A DNA stretch of 64,000 bases from Streptomyces globisporus (GCA_014649555.1 BMTG01000001.1:434001-498000), one strand, 5' to 3'; positions 8,701-18,242 are shown, numbered from the stretch's first letter. Numbers and translations: made by a program. The notes: generated by a model from the sequence alone, not told the origin.

Positions 8701-8803
8701 GGCCGGAGGGACCGGCGCGGTCCGTACCACTCTCTGGTTACGGGATGGTTTCCGCCCTTTTGGCCAGGATCCGGGTCGGCGTAAAGCCACTAAAGTGTTG
8801 GCC

Positions 8804-10156
8804 ATGACCGAGAGTTCCGTGCAGCCCGCCCTCTGGCCCGCCCCTCATGCGAGCGGGGCCGTCGACGCGACCGTCACCGTGCCCGGATCGAAATCGGTCA
8901 CCAACCGCGCGCTCGTGCTGGCCTCGCTGGCCGCCGAGCCGGGCTGGCTGCGCCGCCCGCTGCGCTCCCGCGACACCCTGCTGATGGCCGACGCGCTGCG
9001 CGCCATGGGCGTCGGCATCGAGGAGACCGTCTCCTCCTCGTCCGCGAGCAGCCCGTCCGCCGCGGCCTCCCCGGACAGCTCGGGCGAGGCCTGGCGGGTC
9101 ATCCCGGCGGGGCTGCACGGCCCGACCACGGTCGACGTCGGCAACGCGGGCACGGTCATGCGCTTCCTGCCTCCCGTCGCCACGCTCGCCGACGGCCCGA
9201 TCCGCTTCGACGGCGACCCCCGCTCCTACGAGCGCCCCCTGACCGGCGTGATCGAGGGCCTGCGGGCGCTCGGCGCGCGGATCGACGACGACGGGCGTGG
9301 CGCGCTGCCGCTGACCGTGCACGGCGGCGGAGCGCTGGAGGGCGGCCCGGTCGCGATCGACGCCTCGTCGTCCTCGCAGTTCGTCTCGGCTCTGCTGCTG
9401 TCGGCGCCGCGGTTCAACCAGGGCGTGGAGGTCCGGCACACCGGGGCCGTGCTCCCCTCGATGCCGCACATCCGGATGACCGTCGACATGCTGCGGGCCG
9501 TCGGCGCCCAGGTGGACGAGCCGGAGACGGGCGGTGAGCCCAACGTCTGGCGGGTCTCCCCCTCCGCCCTGCTCGGCCGCGACCTGACGATCGAGCCGGA
9601 CCTCTCCAACGCCCAGCCGTTCCTGGCGGCGGCCCTGGTGACCGGTGGCCGGGTCACGATCCCGGACTGGCCCGAGCGCACCACCCAGCCGGGCGACGCG
9701 CTGCGCGAGATCTTCACCGCGATGGGCGGCTCCTGCGAGCTGACCGAACGCGGACTGACCTTCACCGGTACGGGCCGGATCCACGGCATCGACGTTGACC
9801 TCGGCGAGGTCGGCGAGCTGACCCCGGGCATCGCGGCGGTCGCCGCCCTCGCCGACTCCCCCTCGACGCTGAGCGGGGTGGCCCATCTGCGGCTGCACGA
9901 GACGGACCGGCTGGCCGCGCTGACCAAGGAGATCAACGAGCTGGGCGGCGATGTCACCGAGACCGCCGACGGGCTGCACATCCGCCCGCGTCCGCTGCAC
10001 GGCGGCGTCTTCCACACGTACGACGACCACCGCATGGCCACCGCCGGGGCGATCATCGGCCTGGCGGTGAAGGGTGTGGAGATCGAGAACGTCGGCACGA
10101 CCGCCAAGACCCTGCCGGACTTCCCGGACATGTGGACCGGAATGCTCGGGGCCTAG
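8804..10156 (+). CDS. aroA: 3-phosphoshikimate 1-carboxyvinyltransferase (EPSP synthase)
   Basis: 450 aa. Joins shikimate-3-phosphate and phosphoenolpyruvate in aromatic amino-acid synthesis, in the cytoplasm. Signatures: [16 protein letters not shown] (N-terminal substrate loop), [16 protein letters not shown], the R-S-Y-E-R-P-L segment and [13 protein letters not shown] (active-site Glu/Asp region). A Ser/Ala-rich insertion of about 20 residues follows position 68, where most homologues are shorter. The ATG at 8804 is chosen over the in-frame GTG/TTG just before it (8795/8798). rsgA follows after only 3 bases, so the two are an operon. Confidence 0.95.
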   Translation: MTESSVQPALWPAPHASGAVDATVTVPGSKSVTNRALVLASLAAEPGWLRRPLRSRDTLLMADALRAMGVGIEETVSSSSASSPSAAASPDSSGEAWRVIPAGLHGPTTVDVGNAGTVMRFLPPVATLADGPIRFDGDPRSYERPLTGVIEGLRALGARIDDDGRGALPLTVHGGGALEGGPVAIDASSSSQFVSALLLSAPRFNQGVEVRHTGAVLPSMPHIRMTVDMLRAVGAQVDEPETGGEPNVWRVSPSALLGRDLTIEPDLSNAQPFLAAALVTGGRVTIPDWPERTTQPGDALREIFTAMGGSCELTERGLTFTGTGRIHGIDVDLGEVGELTPGIAAVAALADSPSTLSGVAHLRLHETDRLAALTKEINELGGDVTETADGLHIRPRPLHGGVFHTYDDHRMATAGAIIGLAVKGVEIENVGTTAKTLPDFPDMWTGMLGA

Positions 10157-10159
10157 AAC

Positions 10160-11176
10160 ATGCGCCGCTACGGGAAGAACCCCGACGAGGACGACATCCG
10201 CGTCCGCCCCAACCGCAAGGGCAACCGGCCGCGTACGCACATCCGGCCCAAGCACGAGGACGCCGAGGACGGCATGGTCCTCACCGTCGACCGGGGCCGG
10301 CTCACCTGCCTCGTCGAGGGCCGGACCGTGGTGGCCATGAAGGCCCGCGAGCTGGGACGCAAGGCCGCCGTGGTGGGCGACATCGTCTCCATCGTCGGTG
10401 ACCTCTCCGGCGAGAAGGACACCCTGGCCCGGATCGTGCGGATCGCCCCGCGCCGTACGGTGCTGCGCCGCACGGCCGACGACGACGATCCGTACGAGCG
10501 CGTGGTCGTCGCCAACGCCGACCAGCTGGCGATCGTCACCGCGCTGGCCGACCCGGAGCCCCGCCCGCGCATGATCGACCGCTGTCTGGTGGCGGCGTAC
10601 GACGGCGGGCTCACCCCGCTCCTCGTGCTGACCAAGTCCGACCTGGCGTCGCCGGACAAGCTGCTGGAGGCGTACACCCCGCTCGGCGTCCCGTACATCG
10701 TGACCAGCCGCGAGGAACTGGAGGACGGCGACGCGGCGGAGCGGGTGCGCGAGCTGCTGGAGGGCAAGGTCACCGCGTTCGTCGGGCACTCCGGGGTCGG
10801 CAAGACGACGCTGGTCAACGCCCTGGTGCCGGAGGACCGGCGGCGGACCACCGGCATCGTCAACGCCGTCACCGGCCGCGGGCGGCACACCACCACCTCG
10901 GCCCTCGCGCTGCCGCTGCCCGGCGACCGGGGCTGGGTGGTCGACACCCCGGGCGTGCGCTCCTTCGGACTGCACCACGTCGACCCGTCACGTGTCATCA
11001 ACGCGTTCCCCGACCTTCAGCCGGGCACCGAGAACTGCCCGCGCGGCTGCACCCACGACGCGAACCAGCCCGAGTGCGCGCTGGACGCCTGGGTGTCCGA
11101 GGGTCACGCCGACCCGGCGCGCCTGGACTCCCTGCGCCGGCTGCTCGCGACCCGCGAGAGGCGCGAGGGCGACTGA
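10160..11176 (+). CDS. rsgA: Ribosome small-subunit-dependent GTPase RsgA
   Basis: 338 aa circularly permuted GTPase acting in late 30S maturation. N-terminal OB-fold (about 38-105), then G4 TKSD (158-161) before G1 GHSGVGKTT (209-217), G2/switch T-rich region (TTTSAL) and G3 DTPG (262-265). The C-terminal zinc site is C293-x3-C297-x-H299-x6-C306. This order (G4-G1-G3) is diagnostic. It is a tight operon with aroA. The basic N-terminal 35 residues are an actinobacterial-type extension. Confidence 0.95.
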   Translation: MRRYGKNPDEDDIRVRPNRKGNRPRTHIRPKHEDAEDGMVLTVDRGRLTCLVEGRTVVAMKARELGRKAAVVGDIVSIVGDLSGEKDTLARIVRIAPRRTVLRRTADDDDPYERVVVANADQLAIVTALADPEPRPRMIDRCLVAAYDGGLTPLLVLTKSDLASPDKLLEAYTPLGVPYIVTSREELEDGDAAERVRELLEGKVTAFVGHSGVGKTTLVNALVPEDRRRTTGIVNAVTGRGRHTTTSALALPLPGDRGWVVDTPGVRSFGLHHVDPSRVINAFPDLQPGTENCPRGCTHDANQPECALDAWVSEGHADPARLDSLRRLLATRERREGD

Positions 11177-11334
11177 CGGCGCATCCGGCCGCAATCGGTC
11201 GGGGCGGCGCGGGCATGTTTGCGAGCTTCAACGACCGGTAAAGGCATAATCGCACCGAGTGAGCGGTGCATCACGCCGTCCACCGGGTACGTTCACGAAC
11301 CGAAGCCGGTCACCTATGCGGGAGGCAACTGACG

Positions 11335-11658
11335 ATGGCGTGGCTGCTGGTCGTGGTCGCAGGACTGCTGGAGACCGGCTTCGCCGTGTGTCTGAAGCTC
11401 TCCCACGGTTTCACCCGGCTCTGGCCGACGATCGCGTTCGCCGCGTTCGCGCTCGGCAGTTTCGGTCTGCTGACCCTGGCGCTGAAGAAGCTGGACGTCG
11501 GCCCGGCGTACGCGGTGTGGACCGGGATCGGGGCCGCCGGGACCGCGATCTACGGCATGATCTTCCTCGGCGACGTGGTCTCCACCCTGAAGCTGGTGTC
11601 GATCTCCCTGGTGATCATCGGTGTGATCGGCCTCCAGCTGTCCGGCTCGGCCCACTGA
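11335..11658 (+). CDS. Small multidrug resistance (SMR) family transporter
   Basis: 107 aa with four membrane helices, the full SMR length. The conserved membrane Glu is in the first helix (LLETGFAVCLK), and the GPAYAVWTGIGAAGTAIYG motif is in helix 3 and its loop. The G-x-A-Y-A-V-W motif and helix-1 LLET suggest the SugE/Gdx or EmrE/QacE subgroups, which export guanidinium or cationic drugs by proton antiport. Start at ATG 11335 after GGGAGG. No recognisable guanidine riboswitch precedes it. The convergent TetR gene overlaps its 3' end by 44 bases. Confidence 0.9.
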   Translation: MAWLLVVVAGLLETGFAVCLKLSHGFTRLWPTIAFAAFALGSFGLLTLALKKLDVGPAYAVWTGIGAAGTAIYGMIFLGDVVSTLKLVSISLVIIGVIGLQLSGSAH

Positions 11659-12241
11659 GCCCCGCCACCCTTTCCAGGACCACCGGCCGCGTCGCCTCCC
11701 TGACCAGGCGGAGCGCGCGGCTGTCCGTGACGTCGTCGTCCGGCACCGGCACGGTCACACAGGACAGCGCGAGGCGCAGGACGATCTCGCAGCGCCCGGT
11801 GGTGACCCCGGGCGAGGCCGCAGCCATCCGGTCCCGTACCAGCGCGAGCAGTTCCTCGGGAGCCGGCGGCGGCTTCCCGCCCGTACGCCCCCGGGAGCCC
11901 GGCCGCCGGTCCGGGCGGGGCAGCCCCTCCGCCCAGTGCCCCGTGAGCAGTGCCCTGACCAGCGCGTTCTGGCGGGCGGCCCGGAGGGTCCAGAGCGCGA
12001 CGGCGGCCGGTCGATCGGGCGCGGGGGCGGTCAGGGCGCGGTCGACCCCGGCGAGATAGCCGTCGGCGGCCTGCCGCAGAAGGGCCCCGGCCAGTCCGCC
12101 CTTGGTGCCGAACTCGTTGTAGAGCGTCTGGCGCGAGACATCGGCCAGGGTCGCGACGTCGACCATCCGCACGGCACGCCAGGGCCGGTCGGCCAGGGCC
12201 CGGTGGGCGGCCTCGAGCAAGGCCTGCCGCGCTGTCGGCAT
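11615..12241 (-). CDS. TetR-family transcriptional regulator
   Basis: 208 aa. N-terminal TetR helix-turn-helix: ALLEAAHRALADRPWRAVRM, then DVATLADVSRQTLYNEFGTK (residues about 8-50). The C-terminal ligand domain is not assignable. Its 3' end runs 44 bases into the convergent SMR transporter gene. This tail-to-tail overlap and the usual TetR-transporter pairing make the SMR pump a plausible target, but no operator was identified. The start ATG at 12241 is supported by the full HTH. Confidence 0.88.
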   Translation of the reverse strand: MPTARQALLEAAHRALADRPWRAVRMVDVATLADVSRQTLYNEFGTKGGLAGALLRQAADGYLAGVDRALTAPAPDRPAAVALWTLRAARQNALVRALLTGHWAEGLPRPDRRPGSRGRTGGKPPPAPEELLALVRDRMAAASPGVTTGRCEIVLRLALSCVTVPVPDDDVTDSRALRLVREATRPVVLERVAGLSGPSRTAGGRSHR

Positions 12242-12363
12242 CGTCGCCTCCCCCGCCCCGGGATCCTGTCGTTCAGAGTTGACGCGCTCCCGGGGGCTGT
12301 CAAGGGCTGCGGGCGGCAGGGGCGCTGTAGCCCGCGTCCGGCGGCGCTGGATACTGTGGCGGC

Positions 12364-13164
12364 ATGCCCGACTACCACGATGATCTGCGCCTCGCCCACG
12401 TACTGGCGGACGCCGCCGACGCCGCGACGATGGACCGGTTCAAGGCTCTCGACCTGAAGGTGGAGACCAAGCCGGACATGACGCCGGTGAGCGAGGCCGA
12501 CAAGGCCGCCGAGGAGCTGATCCGGGGCCATCTGCATCGGGCCCGCCCGAGGGACGCGATCCTGGGCGAGGAGTACGGGGTCGAGGGCACCGGTCCGCGG
12601 CGCTGGGTGATCGACCCGATCGACGGGACCAAGAACTACGTGCGTGGTGTGCCGGTGTGGGCGACGCTCATCTCGCTGATGGAGGCGGGCGACGAGGGCT
12701 TCCGGCCGGTGGTGGGCGTGGTCTCCGCGCCCGCGCTGAACCGGCGCTGGTGGGCGGCGAAGGGTGCGGGCGCGTTCACCGGCCGCAGCCTCACCTCCGC
12801 GTCCCGGATGCAGGTGTCGAAGGTGGGGCGGATCGCGGACGCCTCGTTCGCGTTCTCCTCCCTGTCGGGCTGGGAGGAGCAGGGCCGCCTCGACGGTCTC
12901 CTCGACCTCACCCGGGCCTGCTGGCGGACGCGGGGTTACGGCGACTTCTGGCCGTACATGATGGTCGCCGAGGGGTCCGTGGACCTCTGCGCGGAGCCGG
13001 AGCTGTCGCTCTGGGACATGGCGGCGCCCGCGATCGTCGTCCAGGAGGCGGGCGGCCGGTACACCTCGCTGGACGGGGAGGACGGTCCGGGCGGCGGAAA
13101 CGCGGCGGCCTCGAACGGCCTCCTCCACGACGAGCTGCTGGGCTACCTCAACCAGCGCTGCTGA
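12364..13164 (+). CDS. hisN: Histidinol-phosphatase, inositol-monophosphatase type
   Basis: 266 aa. Magnesium-dependent phosphatase of the IMPase superfamily. Motifs: GEEYG (Glu ligand), [15 protein letters not shown] (DPIDGT metal site) and [17 protein letters not shown] (WD motif). In actinomycetes this subgroup supplies histidinol-phosphate phosphatase in histidine synthesis; the phrase [12 protein letters not shown] is typical of that branch. An alternative would be inositol or fructose-1,6-bisphosphatase activity. It is divergent from the TetR gene and stands alone. Confidence 0.88.
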   Translation: MPDYHDDLRLAHVLADAADAATMDRFKALDLKVETKPDMTPVSEADKAAEELIRGHLHRARPRDAILGEEYGVEGTGPRRWVIDPIDGTKNYVRGVPVWATLISLMEAGDEGFRPVVGVVSAPALNRRWWAAKGAGAFTGRSLTSASRMQVSKVGRIADASFAFSSLSGWEEQGRLDGLLDLTRACWRTRGYGDFWPYMMVAEGSVDLCAEPELSLWDMAAPAIVVQEAGGRYTSLDGEDGPGGGNAAASNGLLHDELLGYLNQRC

Positions 13165-13362
13165 ACCCGCACTCGACCGGCGCCACTGATCCGTGCCGAC
13201 CCGGCGGCGCCGGCCGTCGCGTGCGTGCTCGCGCACTCCCCCGGCGCGCGCCCGCCCACCCCTTGTCGACCCGCCCCAAGGGTGCAACTCTGAGAGTCCC
13301 CCCCACTTGTGAACTTGTGAATCGGCTCACAGAGTCGGCTCACCGAGGAGGTGGCTCGATTC

Positions 13363-13767
13363 ATGCTCGTCCGTGACGCCATGAGCACGGTGGTCCTCAC
13401 CATCGGCCCCACCCACACGCTCCGCCAGGCGGCCCGGCTGATGTCGGCCCGCCGCATCGGGGCAGCTGTCGTCCACGACCCGGACACCTGCGGGCTCGGC
13501 ATCATCACCGAGCGCGACATCCTCGACGCGGTCGGATCGGGGATGGACCCCGACCGGGAGACCGCGTCCGCCCACACCACCACCGATGTGGTGTTCGCCG
13601 CCCCGGCCTGGACCCTGGAGGAGGCCGCGGAAGCCATGACGCACGGAGGGTTCCGGCACCTGATCGTGCTGGACGGCGACGGCCCGGTGGGCATCGTGTC
13701 CGTGCGCGACATCATCCGCTGCTGGGCACCCGCCCGCCGCCGTACGCCGGCCGCCGCGGCCGGCTGA
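13363..13767 (+). CDS. CBS-domain-pair protein
   Basis: 134 aa made of two CBS motifs only (residues about 5-60 ending LGIITERDILDAV, and 72-126 ending VGIVSVRDIIRCW). Such stand-alone pairs bind adenine nucleotides and act as sensors. The ATG at 13363 follows GAGGAGGTGG. An in-frame GTG at 13351 overlaps that ribosome site and is rejected. A strong convergent terminator lies between it and the catalase gene. Confidence 0.9.
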   Translation: MLVRDAMSTVVLTIGPTHTLRQAARLMSARRIGAAVVHDPDTCGLGIITERDILDAVGSGMDPDRETASAHTTTDVVFAAPAWTLEEAAEAMTHGGFRHLIVLDGDGPVGIVSVRDIIRCWAPARRRTPAAAAG

Positions 13768-13792
13768 CACCTTCCGGGGGCCGGAACGACCG

Positions 13793-13826
13793 GTGGGCCG
13801 GACCCCCGCGAGGGGATCCGGCCCAC
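13793..13826. terminator. Convergent hairpin between the CBS gene and catalase
   Basis: GTGGGCCGGA (13793-13802) pairs with TCCGGCCCAC (13817-13826). An inner CCCC-GCGA-GGGG extends the stem. It lies between two genes that point at each other and can serve both. Confidence 0.75.
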
Positions 13827-13846
13827 GGTCGACGACAAGCGTCCGG

Positions 13847-15298
13847 TCAGCCGCGAAGGGCCTGGACCGCGGCTTCCAGCCGCTTGCCGAAGTCGCCGTC
13901 CGCCTGGCGGAAGTTGTCGATCGCGCGCTCGGCGATGCCGTCGAGCGAGACCTTGGCGATGAACCCCGCGAGGTTCTCGACCAGCCGGACCTTCTCGTCC
14001 TCGGAGAAGAGCCGGTAGAGGTCGCCCGCCTGGACGAAGTCGTTGTCCTCGGCATGGCCGGGCGCCTCGGTGTTGCCGGTGGCGCCGGCGACCGGGAGCG
14101 GCTGCCACAGAGGCCGGTCGGTCTGGGCAGGGCCGCCGAAGCTGTTGGGCTCGTAGTTCTTGGCACCCTTGTGGCGGCCGTCGTAGAGGAAACCGTCCCG
14201 GCTGTTGGTCCGCGCCTCGGTGGCGTGCGGGCGGTTCACCGGCAGGTGGTCGGCGTTGATGCCGACGCGGTAGCGGTGGGCGTCGCCGTACGCGAAGAGG
14301 CGGCCCTGGAGCATCTTGTCCGGGGACGGGCCGATGCCCGGCACGAAGTGCGCGGGGCTGAAGATCGACTGCTCGACCTCGGCGAAGACGTTCTGCGGGT
14401 TGCGGTTGAGCTCCAGCTTGCCGATCTCGATCGGCGGGTAGTCCGCGTGCGGCCACACCTTGGTGAGGTCGAACGGGTTGAAGCGGTAGGTCGCCGCGTC
14501 CGCCGCGGGCATGACCTGGACCTGGACGGTCCAGGACGGGAAGTCGCCGCGCTCGATCGACTCGCGCAGGTCGCGCTGGTGGCTGTCGGGGTCCTCACCG
14601 GCGAGCTTGTTGGCCTCGTCCTGGGTGAGGTTCCTGATGCCCTGGTCGGTCTTGAAGTGGTACTTGACCCAGAAGACCTCACCGGCCTCGTTGTTCCACT
14701 GGTAGGTGTGCGAGCCGTACCCGTTCATGTGGCGCAGCGTGGCCGGGATGCCGCGGTCGCCGAAGAGCCAGGTCACCTGGTGCGTCGACTCGGGCGACAG
14801 CCCCCAGAAGTCCCAGACGTTGTCCGCCTCCTGCGAGCCGGTGTACGGGTCGCGCTTCTGGGTGTGGATGAAGTCGGGGAACTTGATGGCGTCCTTGATG
14901 AAGAACACCGGGGTGTTGTTGCCGACGAGGTCGTAGTTGCCCTCCTCGGTGTAGAACTTCAGCGCGAAGCCGCGGGGGTCGCGCACGGCGTCGGCGGAGC
15001 CGAGGTTGCCCGCGACGGTCGAGAAGCGCAGGAAGGTCTCGGTCTGCTTGCCGACCTCGGAGAGGAACTTCGCCCGGGTCCACTGCGAGACGTCGCGGGT
15101 CAGCGTGAAGGTGCCGTACGCGCCGGCGCCGCGGGCGTGCACGACGCGCTCCGGGACGCGCTCGCGGTTGAAGTGGGCGAGCTTCTCCAGCAGCGCCTGG
15201 TCCTGCACGAGAACGGGACCGCCGGGGCCCGCGGTCTCACTGTTCTGGTTGTCGGCAACCGGCGCGCCGGCCTCCGTCGTCAGCGGTCCCTGCGTCAC
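13847..15298 (-). CDS. katA: Monofunctional heme catalase
   Basis: 483 aa, the small-subunit catalase length. Breaks down hydrogen peroxide in the cytoplasm. Visible elements: catalytic His in [14 protein letters not shown], Asn-containing [21 protein letters not shown], the [11 protein letters not shown] segment and the heme-tyrosine region [13 protein letters not shown]. It is divergent from a Fur-family gene across 163 bases. In S. coelicolor the equivalent pair is catA-catR, where CatR represses both genes until peroxide inactivates it; the same control is inferred here. Confidence 0.95.
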   Translation of the reverse strand: MTQGPLTTEAGAPVADNQNSETAGPGGPVLVQDQALLEKLAHFNRERVPERVVHARGAGAYGTFTLTRDVSQWTRAKFLSEVGKQTETFLRFSTVAGNLGSADAVRDPRGFALKFYTEEGNYDLVGNNTPVFFIKDAIKFPDFIHTQKRDPYTGSQEADNVWDFWGLSPESTHQVTWLFGDRGIPATLRHMNGYGSHTYQWNNEAGEVFWVKYHFKTDQGIRNLTQDEANKLAGEDPDSHQRDLRESIERGDFPSWTVQVQVMPAADAATYRFNPFDLTKVWPHADYPPIEIGKLELNRNPQNVFAEVEQSIFSPAHFVPGIGPSPDKMLQGRLFAYGDAHRYRVGINADHLPVNRPHATEARTNSRDGFLYDGRHKGAKNYEPNSFGGPAQTDRPLWQPLPVAGATGNTEAPGHAEDNDFVQAGDLYRLFSEDEKVRLVENLAGFIAKVSLDGIAERAIDNFRQADGDFGKRLEAAVQALRG

Positions 15299-15382
15299 GT
15301 GCGCCTCCTGCGTCGTATCCCTGCACAGCGGTTACTCCTGTACAGCCCTGTCCCTTGGCCAATGCCGTTCTCGATCCTACAA

Positions 15383-15395
15383 TGGACAATGTCCA
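15383..15395. promoter_or_regulatory. Candidate CatR operator in the catalase/catR divergent region
   Basis: TGGACAATGTCCA is a near-perfect dyad (TGGACA...TGTCCA) in an unusually AT-rich stretch between the divergent starts. Its position, 85 bases before the catalase start and 67 before catR, suits a shared operator for a Fur/PerR-type repressor. Assignment rests on symmetry and location. Confidence 0.5.
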
Positions 15396-15461
15396 AGCCA
15401 AGCGAGCATCCAAAGTCACACCCGATCGGGACTCGGTCCCCCCACTGTTAGGCTGGGCTGC

Positions 15462-15881
15462 ATGAGCGACCTGCTGGAACGACTTCGTGGACGCGGCTGG
15501 CGCATGACGGCGCAGCGGCGTGTCGTGGCCGAGGTCCTCGACGGGGACCACGTGCACCTGACGGCGGACGAGGTCCACGCGAGGGCCGTTTCCCGGCTGC
15601 CCGAGATCTCCCGCGCCACCGTCTACAACACCCTCGGCGAGATGGTGTCCCTCGGTGAGGTGCTGGAGGTCTCCACCGACCGCCGGGCCAAGCGCTACGA
15701 CCCGAACGCGCACCGCCCCCACCACCACCTGGTGTGCGCGCAGTGCGGCGCGATCCGGGACGTGCACCCGGCGGGCAACCCGCTGGCGGACCTGCCGACG
15801 GACGAGCGCTACGGCTTCATGGTCTCCGGCGTCGAGGTGACGTACCGCGGCATCTGCCCGAACTGCGCCGCCACCGCCTGA
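15462..15881 (+). CDS. catR: CatR, Fur/PerR-family peroxide-responsive repressor
   Basis: 139 aa. Winged helix in the N-terminal 80 residues (RMTAQRRVVAEVLDGDHVHL; SRATVYNTLGEMVSLGEV), then the Fur metal region HRPHHHLVCAQCG and a second CPNC pair at the C-terminus, giving the C2+C2 structural zinc site. The regulatory metal site is the HxHHH-like cluster. The ATG at 15462 is used; the frame extends far upstream without coding character. Divergence from catalase marks it as the CatR-type peroxide sensor. Confidence 0.92.
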   Translation: MSDLLERLRGRGWRMTAQRRVVAEVLDGDHVHLTADEVHARAVSRLPEISRATVYNTLGEMVSLGEVLEVSTDRRAKRYDPNAHRPHHHLVCAQCGAIRDVHPAGNPLADLPTDERYGFMVSGVEVTYRGICPNCAATA

Positions 15882-15884
15882 GCC

Positions 15885-15946
15885 GACAAGCGAAGAGCCG
15901 GGGCCCCACCTGTCGCGACAGGTGGGGCCCCGGCTCTTCGCTTGTC
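15885..15946. terminator. 62-bp perfect palindrome downstream of catR
   Basis: The left arm 15885-15915 is an exact reverse complement of the right arm 15916-15946, with no mismatch and no loop (centre TGTCGCGACA). It begins 4 bases after the catR stop and faces the tRNA unit from the other side, so it is likely a very strong bidirectional terminator. Such a long flawless dyad would also form a cruciform. Confidence 0.85.
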
Positions 15947-15953
15947 CGGACAT

Positions 15954-15992
15954 GACGAAGGCCCGGATCTCGATGAGATCCGGGCCTTCGTC
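15954..15992 (-). terminator. Terminator of the first initiator tRNA gene
   Basis: GACGAAGGCCCGGATCTC pairs with the complementary half ending GGGCCTTCGTC, leaving a tiny loop. It is 5 bases past the tRNA 3' end. A near-copy follows the second tRNA gene. Confidence 0.8.
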
Positions 15993-15997
15993 TTCAG

Positions 15998-16071
15998 TAG
16001 CGGGGACAGGATTTGAACCTGCGACCTCTGGGTTATGAGCCCAGCGAGCTACCGAGCTGCTCCACCCCGCG
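15998..16071 (-). tRNA. Initiator tRNA-fMet (CAT), copy 1
   Basis: 74 nt without an encoded CCA. On the minus strand the acceptor stem starts CGCGGGG and ends CCCCGCTA, so bases 1 and 72 (C and U) cannot pair, an initiator hallmark. The anticodon arm CTGGG-CTCATAA-CCCAG carries the three consecutive G:C pairs of initiator tRNAs. The D stem GAGC/GCTC and T arm with TTCAAAT are normal. It is identical to copy 2. Confidence 0.96.
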
Positions 16072-16166
16072 TCGTTGAATGCAACATTACGTCAGCGGGT
16101 CGGGCAGCGCAAATTCATTCACGAGCCCCTGGGACGCCGGGGCCCCGGCGCCGGGCGGTCACGCCG

Positions 16167-18242
16167 TCACGCGGTCAGCTCCTGGTGCAGCGCCTCCCGC
16201 AGCCGCGCAGCCCGCTCGGCCACCTCGGCCGGGCCCAGCTCCACGGCCCGCGCGCACCAGCGCTGCCCCTCGGTGAGCTCGCCCCGGCGCGCCGCGAGGA
16301 GCGCCAGGCGCAGCGCGGCCCGGCCGTGTCCGGCACCGGCCGCACGGGTCCACCACAGGGCGGCCTCGCGCTCGCTGCCCTCGCGGGCCAGCAGCAGCCC
16401 GAGGTTGAAGGCCCCGTTGCGGCTGCCCGCCTCGGCGGCCTCCCGGTACCAGTGGGCGGCGCTCTCCACGTCCCCGCGGGCAGCGGCGAGCATGCCGACC
16501 CGGACCTGGGCGCGGCGGTGGCCCTGCTGGGCGGCCCGCTCGTACCACTCCTCGCACTCGGTCTTCTCCGGCATCGGCTCACCCAGCGCGGGCGGGCCCG
16601 GCGGCGGCTGGCGCGCGTCCAGCACCCCGGCCAGCCGGAACGCGGCCTCGGCGCTGCCGCCGCCCGCGGCGCAGCGCAGGTGCCGCTCGGCCTCCCGGTC
16701 GTCGCCGTCGCGCAGCAGCGCCATGGCGACCTGGAGCGCGGCGTCGGTGTGCCCGGCCGCCGCGGCGCGCTCGTACCAGCCCAGCGCCGTACGGTCCTCG
16801 TCGCGCCCGGCGTGCAGGATGCCGAGGTTGAAGGCGGCATCCACGCTGCCCGCCTCGGCCGCCTTGGAGAACCAGGGCTCGGCGCCCGCGTGGTCGCCCG
16901 CCTGGAGGAGGAGCACGGCGAGCGCGTTCGCGGCCTCCCGGTGTCCGGCGTACGCGGCGCGGCGGTACCACTGCTCGGCCTGCGGGATACGGTCCTGGGC
17001 GGCGCAGAGCAGCCCGAGGTTGTACGCCCCGTTGACGTCACCGGCGTCCATGGCGGCCCGGTACCAGCGCTCGGCGGTCTGCTGCTCACCGCGTGCGGCG
17101 TGCAGCGCGCCGAGCGCGTTGGCGGCGTTGCCGTCGCCGTCCTGGGCGGCGCGCAGCCACCACACGGCGGCGCTCTCCTCGTCGCCCGCGTCGCGCAGCA
17201 GGAAGCCCAGGGCGCAGGCGGCGCGGGGCTCGCCGTCCTTGGCGGAGGTGAGGTACCAGCGGCCGGCCTCCTTGAGCTCGCCGCGCTGCTCCAGGATCGC
17301 GCCGAGGTGCAGGGCGGCGCGGCGGTGGCCCCGGGCGGCGGCCTGGCGGTACCACTGCTCGGCCTCGCCGACCCGGCCGGCGGCGGGACCCGCCACGGGG
17401 CTGTCGCCGTCGGCCGCACCCTTCGCCCCTGCGGGGGCCGCTGCCGGGGCGTTCCGTGCGGGCGCGGGCGTGGTGCCGGGGAGGCCGAGGCCCGTTCCGG
17501 TACCGCCGGAAGCGACGCTCCGACCCAGGCCGAAGGCGTCGTGCGGGTCCTCGACGGCCTTCCGCTCCAGGGCGCGGGCGAGCCGGTAGGCGGCCTCGCG
17601 GTGGCCCTGTTCGGCGGCGGCGCGCAGCCAGCGCTCGGCGCCGACGTCGCTGCGGTGCTCCAGGAGGTCGGCCAGCGCGTATGCGCCCAGCGCGTGACCC
17701 TGCTCGGCGGACTGACGCAGCCAGTACTCCGCTCCGGGCTCGTCGCCACGCTCGCGGAAGTGCCGGCCGAGCGCATGGGCGGCGGCGGCGGAACCGGCCA
17801 CGGCGGCGATACGCCACCAGCCGGCGGCCTCGTCCGGGTAGCCGCGCTGGTGCAGCAGGACGCCCAGGTTGTTCGCGGCGGCCCGGTCCCCGTCGGCGGT
17901 GGCGGCGCGCAGATACCGCTCGGCGCGGTCCAGCTCCCCGCGGCGCAGCAGCAGTGCCCCCAGGACGCTCATGGACGCGGTGTCTCCGACGTCGGCGGCA
18001 CGGCGGTGGCGCGCCTCGCTCTCGGCACTGTCCGCGGCGTCGACCGCGTCCGTGGTGTCCTCGTCGGACGGGGCGGCGACGGCAGCACTCGCGTCGGCGG
18101 CGCCGGTCCGCTGGACCGGTGCACCCGCCCCGGCGATGGCAGCGGCGAAAGCCGCGTCTACCGCGCTTTCCGTATCTTGGCCGTGCTGCTGCACAAACCG
18201 CCCTGTCTCCAACAGAGTTGCCCTGTCCCCCATAAATACCAT
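16167..18242 (-). CDS. Large Sel1-like/TPR repeat protein
   Basis: 691 aa with no signal peptide or membrane segment. From about residue 80 to the end it is a solenoid of about 35-residue repeats with the pattern AAxWYRRAAxxGxxxAAxxLGxLLxxxGD (for example AEQWYRRAAYAGHREAANAL), typical of Sel1-like repeats. The first 75 residues are Ala/Asp-rich and not conserved-looking. An interruption around residues 225-285 is Pro/Ala/Gly rich. Such solenoids scaffold protein complexes; no partner is visible. The start at 18242 follows AGGTGG with 7 bases; an in-frame ATG at 18233 is the alternative. Initiator tRNA genes lie on both sides on the same strand. Confidence 0.85.
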   Translation of the reverse strand: MVFMGDRATLLETGRFVQQHGQDTESAVDAAFAAAIAGAGAPVQRTGAADASAAVAAPSDEDTTDAVDAADSAESEARHRRAADVGDTASMSVLGALLLRRGELDRAERYLRAATADGDRAAANNLGVLLHQRGYPDEAAGWWRIAAVAGSAAAAHALGRHFRERGDEPGAEYWLRQSAEQGHALGAYALADLLEHRSDVGAERWLRAAAEQGHREAAYRLARALERKAVEDPHDAFGLGRSVASGGTGTGLGLPGTTPAPARNAPAAAPAGAKGAADGDSPVAGPAAGRVGEAEQWYRQAAARGHRRAALHLGAILEQRGELKEAGRWYLTSAKDGEPRAACALGFLLRDAGDEESAAVWWLRAAQDGDGNAANALGALHAARGEQQTAERWYRAAMDAGDVNGAYNLGLLCAAQDRIPQAEQWYRRAAYAGHREAANALAVLLLQAGDHAGAEPWFSKAAEAGSVDAAFNLGILHAGRDEDRTALGWYERAAAAGHTDAALQVAMALLRDGDDREAERHLRCAAGGGSAEAAFRLAGVLDARQPPPGPPALGEPMPEKTECEEWYERAAQQGHRRAQVRVGMLAAARGDVESAAHWYREAAEAGSRNGAFNLGLLLAREGSEREAALWWTRAAGAGHGRAALRLALLAARRGELTEGQRWCARAVELGPAEVAERAARLREALHQELTA

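Noticed and set aside
11177..11334. Possible guanidine (ykkC or guanidine-III) riboswitch before the SMR gene
   Set aside because: I looked for the conserved ykkC blocks and the guanidine-III pseudoknot core; the GGTACG and ACCGAAG pieces present do not assemble into either.
16135..16150. 16-bp palindrome CGCCGGGGCCCCGGCG as a terminator of the Sel1 gene
   Set aside because: It is self-complementary with no loop and pure G/C, common by chance at this composition; too weak to list as a feature.
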